From positions 7,217-71,216 of the forward strand of contig CAYQTL010000017.1 in the NCBI GenBank assembly GCA_964420405.1: 64,000 nt of DNA, written 5' to 3'. Of the stretch, positions 54,828-62,388 are shown in pieces. This DNA comes from CAYQTL01 sp964420405. Its GTDB lineage: Bacteria; Acidobacteriota; Thermoanaerobaculia; Thermoanaerobaculales; Sulfomarinibacteraceae. Each line of letters opens with the position of its first letter. The stretch's first letter is position 1. Both the position numbers and the translations under genes were made by a program. The notes beneath the pieces are model-generated. The model was given only the letters and a program-made list of their open reading frames with translations, was not told where the DNA came from and did not search any database.

Positions 54828-54866
54828 CTCCGATCGTCGCCATCGGGATCGGGATCGGGATCGGAG
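54828..54866. repeat. Hexamer array 3 x GGGATC within CTCCGATC / GATCGGAG inverted ends
   Basis: An element of 39 bp: 8-bp perfect inverted ends (54828-54835 and 54859-54866) enclose three GGGATC units (54845-54862). It is the most element-like copy of the family. It lies between the SGNH gene and the promoter of the glycosyltransferase operon. Confidence 0.85.
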
Positions 54867-54905
54867 CGTCGCTCGGGGGGCCGAGCCGTCCGGGGGGCGC
54901 TGCGC

Positions 54906-54911
54906 TACACT
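54906..54911 (+). promoter_or_regulatory. -10 box TACACT for the prenyl-glycosyl operon
   Basis: TACACT lies 18 nt before the ATG at 54930, giving an expected leader of about a dozen bases. The box at 63810-63815, which serves the converging operon, has nearly the same spacing. Confidence 0.6.
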
Positions 54912-54929
54912 CGACCCCGCTCTGACGCC

Positions 54930-56228
54930 ATGCGCATCGGCCTGGTCTCGTTCGAGTACCCCCCGTTCCACGGCGGAGGGATCGGCACCTACGCCGGGAT
55001 CATGAGCCGCCGGCTCGCCTCGGCCGGCCACGAGGTCCACGTGGTCGCCAACGGCTGGGACGGCGTCGCCGCCGGCCCCGACCCGACCGCCGGGGTCGAC
55101 GGCCTGACGGTCCACCGGATCCGCGGTCTCGACTCCCGCTACGAGCCGCTCGACCCCCACGACCGCCTCGACGATCCCCTCGGCGCCGTGTGCCGGACCT
55201 TCGACCGGTCCGTGTACTGGTCCACCCTGGTGGCGGACGCCCTCGCCGGCCTGAGGAGACGGCACCGCCTCGACGTGGTGGAGTTTCCCGAGTGCTTCGC
55301 GGAGGGCGCCGTCGCCTTGCGCCGCCGCGCCGCCGGCGCGGACCTCGTGGGCCTGCCGATGTGCGTCCACCTCCACACGCCGATCCAGGACCACACCGAG
55401 CTCAACTCCGGTCGCACCCGCGAGCCCTGGTACGCCCGGCGGGTGGAGATGGAGCGCGCCGCGATCCGCCTCGCCGACCGCCTGAGCTCGCCGAGCCGTT
55501 CCCTGGCGGAGATCGTGACCGAGCGCCTCGGGCTCGATCCCGGACGCCACCCGTGTGACGTGATCCCCTATGCGATGGACTTCGACGACCTCCCGGAGCG
55601 GAACCCTCCGCCGCCGGCGGCGCCGACGCTGCTCTTCGTCGGACGGCTCGAGCCGCGCAAGGGAGTGATCACGCTGGTCGACGCCGCCGTCTCGGTGATG
55701 GAGACCCACCCCCGCCTGGAGGTCCGCCTCGTGGGCCGGGACTGTGCCGCCGGCGCGGCCCCGGGTGCGATGGTGGACCACCTCCGGTCGCGGATGCCCG
55801 CCTCGCTGGTGCCGCGGTTCCACTTCGAGGGGCTCCGCCCGCGGGAGGAGGTCCTCGGTCGGTACCGCGCGGCGACCGCCTGCGTCTTCCCGGCGCCGTG
55901 GGACAACTTCCCGTTCACCTGCTGCGAGGCGATGGCGGCGGGCGGCTGCGTCGTCGTCGGCGACCGGGGCGGCATGGCGGAGGTGGTCGAGCACGGGCGC
56001 TCGGGGTTCGTCGTGCCGGCCGGTGACGTCGCAGCGCTCGCCGCCGCACTCTCGCGCGTGCTCGCCGAGCCGGGCCTCGCCGACCGCGTACGGGCGGGAG
56101 CGGCCGCCAGGATCCGGGAGGTGTGCGACCCCGACCGGATCGTCGCGCGGCGGCTGGAGCACTACCGGGCGGCGATCGGGACGCGGCGGGTCCGCGACGG
56201 CGGCGCCGCCGCGGAGGCCACCGCGTGA
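54930..56228 (+). CDS. Glycosyltransferase family 4 protein (GT4)
   Basis: Retaining GT-B glycosyltransferase. The 432-residue product has the N-terminal FEYPPFHGGGIGTYAGIM loop, HEVHVVANGW and VVEFPECFAEGAV, and the donor-binding domain with LLFVGRLEPRKGV and WDNFPFTCCEAMAAGGCVV, the Glu of the E-x7-E motif being conserved. The ATG at 54930 opens the first strand. The protein is closely related to the N-terminal half of the protein at 58661. It is first of a four-gene operon whose members all overlap (56225-56228, 57168-57175, 58661-58664). Donor and acceptor are unknown; a prenyl lipid acceptor is inferred from its neighbours. Confidence 0.92.
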   Translation: MRIGLVSFEYPPFHGGGIGTYAGIMSRRLASAGHEVHVVANGWDGVAAGPDPTAGVDGLTVHRIRGLDSRYEPLDPHDRLDDPLGAVCRTFDRSVYWSTLVADALAGLRRRHRLDVVEFPECFAEGAVALRRRAAGADLVGLPMCVHLHTPIQDHTELNSGRTREPWYARRVEMERAAIRLADRLSSPSRSLAEIVTERLGLDPGRHPCDVIPYAMDFDDLPERNPPPPAAPTLLFVGRLEPRKGVITLVDAAVSVMETHPRLEVRLVGRDCAAGAAPGAMVDHLRSRMPASLVPRFHFEGLRPREEVLGRYRAATACVFPAPWDNFPFTCCEAMAAGGCVVVGDRGGMAEVVEHGRSGFVVPAGDVAALAAALSRVLAEPGLADRVRAGAAARIREVCDPDRIVARRLEHYRAAIGTRRVRDGGAAAEATA

Positions 56229-57175
56229 CCGGCGACCGCCTGGCCGCGGCGCGCGCTCTCGTCGCCACCGACGCGGCCGCGGTGGAGTCGATCATGGCCG
56301 CCGCCCTGGCGTCGCCGGTGCCCGCCCTCGACCGGGTCGCGGGGCGGCTGCTCGCGTCCGGCGGCAAGCGGTTCCGCGCCCTGCTGTGCCTGACCGCCGC
56401 CCGGGCCGCGGACGTCGATCCGGCCGCCGCGCGCTCGGTCGCGGCCGCGGCCGAGCTGGTCCACGCGGCGTCGCTGTGCCACGACGACGTCCTCGACCGC
56501 GGTGAGCTGCGGCGGGGACGGGCGACGGTGCGCGCGGAGTTCGGCGACGCGCTGTCGATCCTCGTGGGCGACCTCTGCCTGGTGCGGGCGTTCGGTCTCC
56601 TCGACGCCCCCGGCCTCGCCGGCTGCGGCGCGGTCCTCGCCGCTGTGGTGGTGGAGATGGCCGAGGGCGAGGTCCTCCAGGCTGGGCGGACGGATCCCGG
56701 CGCCGTCACCGTCGAGGACTGCCTGCGGGTCGCCGAAGCCAAGACCGGCGCCCTGCTCGGCTTCTGCGCATCGGTCGGCGGGCTCGCGGCGGAGCCGCAC
56801 CGCGAGCCGCTGGAGCGGTTCGGACGGGACCTCGGCCGCGTCTACCAGGTGGTCGACGACGTGCTCGACGTCGAGAGCGGTGACGCCGGCAAGACCCCTG
56901 GCCAGGACCTGCGGGGCGGCATCCCCACGGTCCCACTGGTGGTGGCCGCGGCCCTCGACCCGGCGCTGGCCGCACGGATCTCGGCCGACCGGGACCTGCG
57001 GACCGTGCCGGGCATCGAGGCGGCGATCCGGGACGGCGGCGCACTCGAGCACTGCCGGCAGCTCGCGCGGCGCGAGGCCGGCCGGGCTGCAGCCGTCCTC
57101 GAGCCCCTGCCGCCCGGTCCCCCCCGCGACGCCCTCCGGTCGTTGGCAGCCTTCGCCGCCGAGCGCCATGGCTGA
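56225..57175 (+). CDS. Polyprenyl diphosphate synthase (trans-type)
   Basis: Condenses isopentenyl diphosphate onto allylic diphosphates to give a chain such as geranylgeranyl diphosphate. The 316-residue product has both Asp-rich motifs: DDVLD in LCHDDVLDRGELRRG (the first with the spacing of medium- or long-chain enzymes) and the second in VYQVVDDVLDVE. GGKRFRALL near residue 46 binds diphosphate. Two small Ala-rich residues before the first motif (LVHAASLCHDD) leave room for a chain of C20 or more, which is inference. The GTG at 56225 overlaps the GT4 stop as GTGA. Confidence 0.93.
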   Translation: MTGDRLAAARALVATDAAAVESIMAAALASPVPALDRVAGRLLASGGKRFRALLCLTAARAADVDPAAARSVAAAAELVHAASLCHDDVLDRGELRRGRATVRAEFGDALSILVGDLCLVRAFGLLDAPGLAGCGAVLAAVVVEMAEGEVLQAGRTDPGAVTVEDCLRVAEAKTGALLGFCASVGGLAAEPHREPLERFGRDLGRVYQVVDDVLDVESGDAGKTPGQDLRGGIPTVPLVVAAALDPALAARISADRDLRTVPGIEAAIRDGGALEHCRQLARREAGRAAAVLEPLPPGPPRDALRSLAAFAAERHG

Positions 57176-58664
57176 GGCCTCCGCCGGCCGCCGCCGCGGC
57201 GCAGGCGCCGCGGTCGCGCACGCCGTCCGGGGCGCCAACTGGTGGTCCTCGAAGCTGCCGCCGCTGTTCGGGCTGGCCTTCCTCCAGGTCCTCCGCCACG
57301 ATGTCGAGCCCGCGCGGGCGATGCTGCTGCTGGGAAGCGTCCTGGTCGTCACCGGAGGCTCGGTCGGCGCCTGGGGGCACGTTCTCAACGACTGGTTCGA
57401 CGTCGAGGCCGACCGGCGGGCGGGGCGGCCGAACCGGATGGACCGGCTGCCGGTCGCCGCCCGCGCGGCCCTCGCCGGCGGCCTCGCGGTTTCGGCGTTC
57501 GCGCCGGCGCTGCTGGTCGGCTACGGCACGGCCGCCACCATCCTGCTCGGAGTGGAGCTGCTGCTGCCCGTGCTGTACTCGATGCCGCCGGTACGCCTCA
57601 AGGAGCGGGGGCTCGCCGGCGTCCTGGCCGACGCCGCCGCCGCCCACGCGGTGCCGGCGATGATCGTCATGACCGCCTTCGCGGCCGGCTCGACGTCCGG
57701 CGGCGAGAGCCCGCTGGTGCTCGCGCTCGTGGCGGCGTGGTCGGCGTGCCTCGGCCTCAACGGCATCCTGTGGCACCAGCGGCTCGACCGCGACAGCGAT
57801 CGCCGGGCCGGTGCCCGGACCTTCGCGACCGCCGCCGGACCGGCGGCCCTGGACCGGCTGCTCGGACGGCTGTGGGGGGCCGAGGCCGCCACCTTCGTGG
57901 CGCTGGTCGCGGTCCTGGCGCCGTCCGCGCCGCTCGTGGCCGCCGCTCTCGCGGCCTACCTCGTTCTCGACGGGCTCAAGCTCGCCCTCGGCTGGGAGTG
58001 GCGACCCGGCGCCGGGCGTGCCGAGCTCGCCCGCCGCCGGCTGCCGCTGCTGTCCAACGGCTTCTACGAGCTGTGGCTGCCGCTCGCCGCCGCGCTCCAG
58101 CTCGCACCGCGGGGCCCCGTCTTCGCGCTGCTGCCGGTGCTGGTCGTCGCCCTGTTCTCCGGCAATCTCCGCCGCGAGGCGGCCGAGACGGCGGCGCTCT
58201 TCCGGGACCTCGCCGGGCGCCGGCAAACACCCCGGCCCACCGGCCGCGACGGCTGGACCCTGGAGACCTTCGAGGGCGCCCGGGCCCGTCTCGTCCGGCG
58301 GCCGGGAGGCGCCCGCGGGCTCCGGGTCGAGATCGCGGATCCGGGCCGCGAGTGCTGGCACGTCAAGCTGTCGCGGGGGCCGTTCCGGCTGACGCGGGGC
58401 GCGGCCGCCGAGCTTCGTGCCGAAATGCGGGCCGAGCGGGTCCGCCCCGTCACCTGGAGCGCGGTGCGGACGCGTCCGCCGTGGGACTCGCTCGGCCTGT
58501 CGGAGGAGCTCGAGATCGGGCCCGGAGGCCGCTCCGCCCTGCTGCGGTTCGTCGCCACCGAGGATGCCGACGCCGACCTGTGCCTGCTGGTCGGCGGGTC
58601 CTCCGCCGGGGTCGAGATCGCGGAGGTCGAGCTCGTCGCAGTGCCGCCGGGAGGAACGCCGTGA
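57168..58664 (+). CDS. UbiA family prenyltransferase fused to a C-terminal carbohydrate-binding-like domain
   Basis: Membrane enzyme that moves a prenyl group from its diphosphate to an acceptor. The 498-residue product has about eight helices (25-335). The two Asp motifs are N74-D75-xx-D78-xxx-D82 (NDWFDVEADRRAGRPNR) and D207-xxx-D211 (LDRDSDRRAG), and YSMPPVRLKERG lies in the loop seen in chlorophyll synthase and archaeal digeranylgeranylglyceryl-phosphate synthase. Residues 355-498 are extra: a beta-rich domain with WTLETFEGARARLVRRPG and WHVKLSRGPFRLTRG, resembling CBM4/9-type jelly rolls. I know of no described UbiA protein with such a domain. The ATG at 57168 lies 8 nt inside the previous gene. 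Confidence 0.85.
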   Translation: MAEASAGRRRGAGAAVAHAVRGANWWSSKLPPLFGLAFLQVLRHDVEPARAMLLLGSVLVVTGGSVGAWGHVLNDWFDVEADRRAGRPNRMDRLPVAARAALAGGLAVSAFAPALLVGYGTAATILLGVELLLPVLYSMPPVRLKERGLAGVLADAAAAHAVPAMIVMTAFAAGSTSGGESPLVLALVAAWSACLGLNGILWHQRLDRDSDRRAGARTFATAAGPAALDRLLGRLWGAEAATFVALVAVLAPSAPLVAAALAAYLVLDGLKLALGWEWRPGAGRAELARRRLPLLSNGFYELWLPLAAALQLAPRGPVFALLPVLVVALFSGNLRREAAETAALFRDLAGRRQTPRPTGRDGWTLETFEGARARLVRRPGGARGLRVEIADPGRECWHVKLSRGPFRLTRGAAAELRAEMRAERVRPVTWSAVRTRPPWDSLGLSEELEIGPGGRSALLRFVATEDADADLCLLVGGSSAGVEIAEVELVAVPPGGTP

Positions 58665-61192
58665 GGATCGGTCTGGTGTCCTCCGAGTACCCGCCGTTCT
58701 CCGGCGGCGGCATCGGCACCTACACCACCGTCGCGGCCCGGGCCCTCGCCGCCGCCGGCCACGAGGTCCACGTCGTCGCCAACGGCTGGTCGCGGGAGGT
58801 CGGCGAGCGCGGACGGCCCGCCGGACCCGGCCGGGTGAGGGTCCACCGTGTGGCGGCCCTCGACCGCGCCTACCGGCCGGTCCCGCCCCACGACCGCCCC
58901 GCCGACCCGCTCGGAGCGGTCTGCCGGGGACGCGACTGCTCCCTGTTCTGGTCGTTCCTCGCCGCCGACCGACTCGCCGCGGTCCACCGGCAGGTGGGCC
59001 TCGACGTGGTGGAGTTTCCCGAGTGCTTCGCCGAAGGGTGGGTCACGCTGGCCCGCCGCGAACGCGCGCAGGACGCGCCCGATCTGCCGGTCGTCGTCAC
59101 CCTGCACTCGCCGATCCGCGAGATCGCCCGCTACGACGAGCTGCGCCGCACCGACGGCTGGGTGGAGCGGCGCGGCGTCGCCGAGGACCTGGCGATCCGC
59201 GCCGCCGACGCCGTCGTCTCCCCGAGCCGCCGGCTGGCCGCCATGGTCGCCGCCAGGCTCGGCCTCGACCCGGCCGAGCGGCCGGTCGACGTGATCCCCA
59301 ACCCGATGGACTTCGAGGCCGCCGACGCGATCCGGTCCCGCCCCGGCGGCCGGCCGCCCGGGCCGCCGCGGCTGGTCTACGCCGGCAGGCTGGAGCCACG
59401 CAAGGGGGTCCGCGAGCTGGTCGAGGCGGCGGTCGGTCTGCTGGCCCGGTTCCCGGACCTGGCGGTCGAGCTCGTCGGCCGGGACGGGCACGCCGGCGTC
59501 GAGCCCGGCACCATGCGCGAGCGGCTCCTCGACCGGATCCCCGCAGAGCTGCGCCGGCGGTTCGTGCTGCGCGACCAGCTGCCACGGGAGCGCCTGTTCG
59601 AGCTGTTCGCCACCGCCCGCGCATGCGTGTTCGCGCCCGAGTGGGACAACTTCCCCTACACCTGCTGCGAAGCGATGGCGTCGGCCGGCTGCGTCGTCGT
59701 CACGGCCAACAGCGGCATGGCGGAGCTGGTGGAGGACGGCCGATCGGGGCTCGTCGTGCCCCCCGGCGACCGCGACGCCCTGGCGGCGGCCCTGGAGCGG
59801 GTCGCCGGCGACCCGGAGCTGGGTCGCGCTCTCGGGGCGCGGGCGGCGGCACGGGTGCGCACCGTCTGCGACCCGGCACGGGTGGCGGCCCGCAAGACCG
59901 AGCTCTACGTGGAGACCGCCGGCCGCTGGCGGCGGGCACGGGAGGAAAGGCGGAGGATGATCACCACACCCACCCAGCCGAGCCGGCGGATCGCGGTCCG
60001 CATCACCGGTGACGGCGACTCCGGCGCGACCGCGGCGTCCGTCCGCAGCGCCGCTCGCAGAGCGGGGCTGGAGCCCGAGCTCGCCGTCGACCCGGCCGAC
60101 CCGGGCGGCGGGCTCGGCCAGTGGATCGGGCGGCTCGACGCGACCCGGCCGGAGCTGCTGCTCGAGGTCGCCGCCGGCGACATACTCGGCGAGGAGTACC
60201 TCGAGATCGTGGTCCGCGCCCTCGACCTCGACCCGGCCGCGGCCTGGGCCACCACCTGGTCGCTGGCGGCCGACGGCGACGCCGCCGCCACCTTCTCGGG
60301 GCTCGACTTCTCGGCGCCCCTCGAGATGGTCCACTACCACCCGGTGCCGTTCGCCGTCATCCGCCACGACCGGTTCCGCGAGGCCGGCGGCTGGAACCTG
60401 GATCTGCCCCGGGGCTGGCGACAGTGGGACCTGTGGCTGGCGTTCCTCGGCCGGGGCCTGCGGGGCGTGGTGGTGCCGGTATGGGGCGCACGGCATCACC
60501 CGACCTCCGGCCGGCCGCTGCCCGTCGACCACCCGAAGGCCTACGAGGCCGCCCTCGAGGCGATCGCCGAGCGCAACCGCGAGCTGTTCCGGGAGCACGG
60601 CGCGACGCTGTGGATCGCCGCGCTGGTCGAGCGCCTGTCGCCTCCGTGCGCCGATGTCACGTCCGCCGCACCGGTCGGTCGGTCACCGGCCGTCGACGGA
60701 CCGGGTCAGGAGCACCACGACCTGCTGCGGCGCCTCGCCGACGCCGAGGTCGACGCCCCGGAGGGGCACGTCGGGGAGGCCGCGTTCTTCGCCGAGCACC
60801 CGTACGGAGGGCTCGGCCTTCTCGCCCACCCGCCGGCCACCATCCGCTGGCGCGTCGACCTCGCGCCCCGCGCCTTCCTGAACCTCACGCTCGGGGTCCA
60901 CCCCGACGTGTGGGACCGGCCCGGCGGCGGCGTCCGTTTCACCGTCGAGCTCGATGGCGAGATCGTCCTCGAGCGGGTGCTCGATCCCAAGCGCCGTCCC
61001 GCCGAGCGCGGCTGGCTCGACGTCAGTCTCGACGTCGGCCGCTTCGCCGGACCGGACCGCGAGCTGGTGCTCGTCACCGCCGCCGTCCCGGCGGACGACC
61101 CCGCCTTCTGCACCGCCGGCTGGGGGCGGCCCCACCTTGCCGCGCACCCGTTCGCACCCGACCCCGGCGCCGCCGTGTTCCGGCGGCGGTGA
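58661..61192 (+). CDS. Three-domain glycosyltransferase: GT4, GT2-like and C-terminal beta-sandwich domain
   Basis: The 843-residue product begins with a GT4 enzyme (1-425) very similar to the protein at 54930: PPFSGGGIGTYT, HEVHVVANGW, VVEFPECFAEGW, GRLEPRKGV and WDNFPYTCCEAM. A GT-A/GT2-like region follows (433-660), with LLLEVAAGDILGEEYLEIVV in place of the usual DDD/DxD strand and FAVIRHDRFREAGGWNLDLPR. The end (690-843) is a jelly-roll-like domain with GVRFTVELDGEIVLERVLD. A purine-rich stretch GGAGGAAAGGCGGAGG sits just before an in-frame ATG at 59957 (residue 433), so the second enzyme may also be made separately. The GTG at 58661 overlaps the UbiA stop. Confidence 0.85.
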   Translation: MRIGLVSSEYPPFSGGGIGTYTTVAARALAAAGHEVHVVANGWSREVGERGRPAGPGRVRVHRVAALDRAYRPVPPHDRPADPLGAVCRGRDCSLFWSFLAADRLAAVHRQVGLDVVEFPECFAEGWVTLARRERAQDAPDLPVVVTLHSPIREIARYDELRRTDGWVERRGVAEDLAIRAADAVVSPSRRLAAMVAARLGLDPAERPVDVIPNPMDFEAADAIRSRPGGRPPGPPRLVYAGRLEPRKGVRELVEAAVGLLARFPDLAVELVGRDGHAGVEPGTMRERLLDRIPAELRRRFVLRDQLPRERLFELFATARACVFAPEWDNFPYTCCEAMASAGCVVVTANSGMAELVEDGRSGLVVPPGDRDALAAALERVAGDPELGRALGARAAARVRTVCDPARVAARKTELYVETAGRWRRAREERRRMITTPTQPSRRIAVRITGDGDSGATAASVRSAARRAGLEPELAVDPADPGGGLGQWIGRLDATRPELLLEVAAGDILGEEYLEIVVRALDLDPAAAWATTWSLAADGDAAATFSGLDFSAPLEMVHYHPVPFAVIRHDRFREAGGWNLDLPRGWRQWDLWLAFLGRGLRGVVVPVWGARHHPTSGRPLPVDHPKAYEAALEAIAERNRELFREHGATLWIAALVERLSPPCADVTSAAPVGRSPAVDGPGQEHHDLLRRLADAEVDAPEGHVGEAAFFAEHPYGGLGLLAHPPATIRWRVDLAPRAFLNLTLGVHPDVWDRPGGGVRFTVELDGEIVLERVLDPKRRPAERGWLDVSLDVGRFAGPDRELVLVTAAVPADDPAFCTAGWGRPHLAAHPFAPDPGAAVFRRR
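59957..61192 (+). CDS. Possible internal translation product: GT2-like plus beta-sandwich domain
   Basis: ATG at 59957, in frame with the 58661 gene, is preceded by GGAGG at 11 nt and AAGG at 6 nt, one of the best ribosome sites in the region, exactly at the GT4/GT2 domain border. A 411-residue second product is possible; alternatively it is the scar of a recent gene fusion. Confidence 0.4.
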   Translation: MITTPTQPSRRIAVRITGDGDSGATAASVRSAARRAGLEPELAVDPADPGGGLGQWIGRLDATRPELLLEVAAGDILGEEYLEIVVRALDLDPAAAWATTWSLAADGDAAATFSGLDFSAPLEMVHYHPVPFAVIRHDRFREAGGWNLDLPRGWRQWDLWLAFLGRGLRGVVVPVWGARHHPTSGRPLPVDHPKAYEAALEAIAERNRELFREHGATLWIAALVERLSPPCADVTSAAPVGRSPAVDGPGQEHHDLLRRLADAEVDAPEGHVGEAAFFAEHPYGGLGLLAHPPATIRWRVDLAPRAFLNLTLGVHPDVWDRPGGGVRFTVELDGEIVLERVLDPKRRPAERGWLDVSLDVGRFAGPDRELVLVTAAVPADDPAFCTAGWGRPHLAAHPFAPDPGAAVFRRR

Positions 61193-61227
61193 AGGCGGGG
61201 ACGGGTCGCCACGCCCCCGCGCCGCCC

Positions 61228-62388
61228 TCATCCCCCCCGCAGCGTCCTGTGCCACCGCTCGGCGGCGTGCCAGGCGCGGCCGGCGGCGTCGAGGTTCTGG
61301 ACGAGGCGCGCGACGACGTGCCACAGGGTCGTCAGCAGCAGCGGGTTGCGGATCCGGTAGAAGAGCCGCGCCACCGCCACCCGCGTCGGCAGCTGCCGCA
61401 GCACCGGGTGGGCGTCCATCCGGAGACGATGGTCGGCGAACACGAGGTCGCCGGATCCGAGCGCGGCCTCGATCGCCGCCGCGGCCACCTCGCCGTGGGC
61501 GAGGGCGAACGGGATGCCCTCGCCGAGCAGCGGGTCCGCGCCGGCGGCGTCGCCCGCCAGGATCGCCCGCGGCCCGGCGACCGGGCTCGTCCCGTCCCAC
61601 AACCGGATCGGGAAGGTGTGCCGCGGCAGCTCGTCCGGATCGAGACCCCGGGCCGCCACCAGCTCCGCCAGCACCTCCTTGAGCGACGCCCTCCGGCGGC
61701 CCGCCACGAGCCGGCTGTCGTACACCCCGAGGCTGGTGTGGGGGCGGCCCTCCACGAGCGTCGGGAACGCCCAGGTGTAGCCCTGGATGCGGTGGGAGCA
61801 CACCGCCGAGAAGTCGAGCGTCATCGCCTGCTCGCGATGGTCGGGATCCGCCTCCGGATCGACCGGCGCCAGCACCTCGAGCGTCCCGGCGACACCCGAA
61901 CGGCCGGGCCAGGCGAGGCAGCGGCGCACGAGGCTGCCCGAGCCGTCCGCGCCGACCACCACCGCCGCCGTCAGCCGGCCGCCGGCGGTCGCGACCTCGA
62001 CCCGGTCCGACAGGACCTCGACGCCGCGGACGTCCACGCCCTCGCGGACCTCCCCACCCCGGGCCCGCACCGCCTTCACGAGCCCGGCGTCGAACGCCTC
62101 CCGCCGCACCACCCGGACGGTCGGATCGCCGTGGAACGCCACCTCCCGCTCCCGGAAGCGGGCGCGGATGGTGCGCGCGCTGAAGCACTCCGGCTCCCCG
62201 AGGCCGAGCGCCTCCAGCGCGCGGTGGCCGAAGTGGGTGACGCCGCCGCCGCACAGCTTGGGACGCGGGAACCTCGCCCGGTCCACCACCAGCACCCGTC
62301 CGGCCCACGACGGGGCGCGAGCGATGAGGTGCAGGGCGGTGGAGCACCCCGCCGGTCCGGCGCCGACCACGACGACGTCAGCGTCCAT
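61228..62388 (-). CDS. Geranylgeranyl reductase family FAD-dependent oxidoreductase
   Basis: Flavoprotein of the GGR/ChlP group that saturates double bonds of prenyl chains. The 386-residue product has the N-terminal Rossmann motif VVVGAGPAGCSTALHL, the family motif RPKLCGGGVT with Cys and Gly-rich loop, VVVGADGSGSLVRR and the FAD-binding GDAAGADPLLGEGIPFAL. The ATG at 62388 follows GGAGGAGG and overlaps the end of the upstream gene by 11 nt. It converges on the prenyltransferase operon with 35 bp between the ends. Its substrate is probably the prenyl chain made by that operon. Confidence 0.9.
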   Translation of the reverse strand: MDADVVVVGAGPAGCSTALHLIARAPSWAGRVLVVDRARFPRPKLCGGGVTHFGHRALEALGLGEPECFSARTIRARFREREVAFHGDPTVRVVRREAFDAGLVKAVRARGGEVREGVDVRGVEVLSDRVEVATAGGRLTAAVVVGADGSGSLVRRCLAWPGRSGVAGTLEVLAPVDPEADPDHREQAMTLDFSAVCSHRIQGYTWAFPTLVEGRPHTSLGVYDSRLVAGRRRASLKEVLAELVAARGLDPDELPRHTFPIRLWDGTSPVAGPRAILAGDAAGADPLLGEGIPFALAHGEVAAAAIEAALGSGDLVFADHRLRMDAHPVLRQLPTRVAVARLFYRIRNPLLLTTLWHVVARLVQNLDAAGRAWHAAERWHRTLRGG

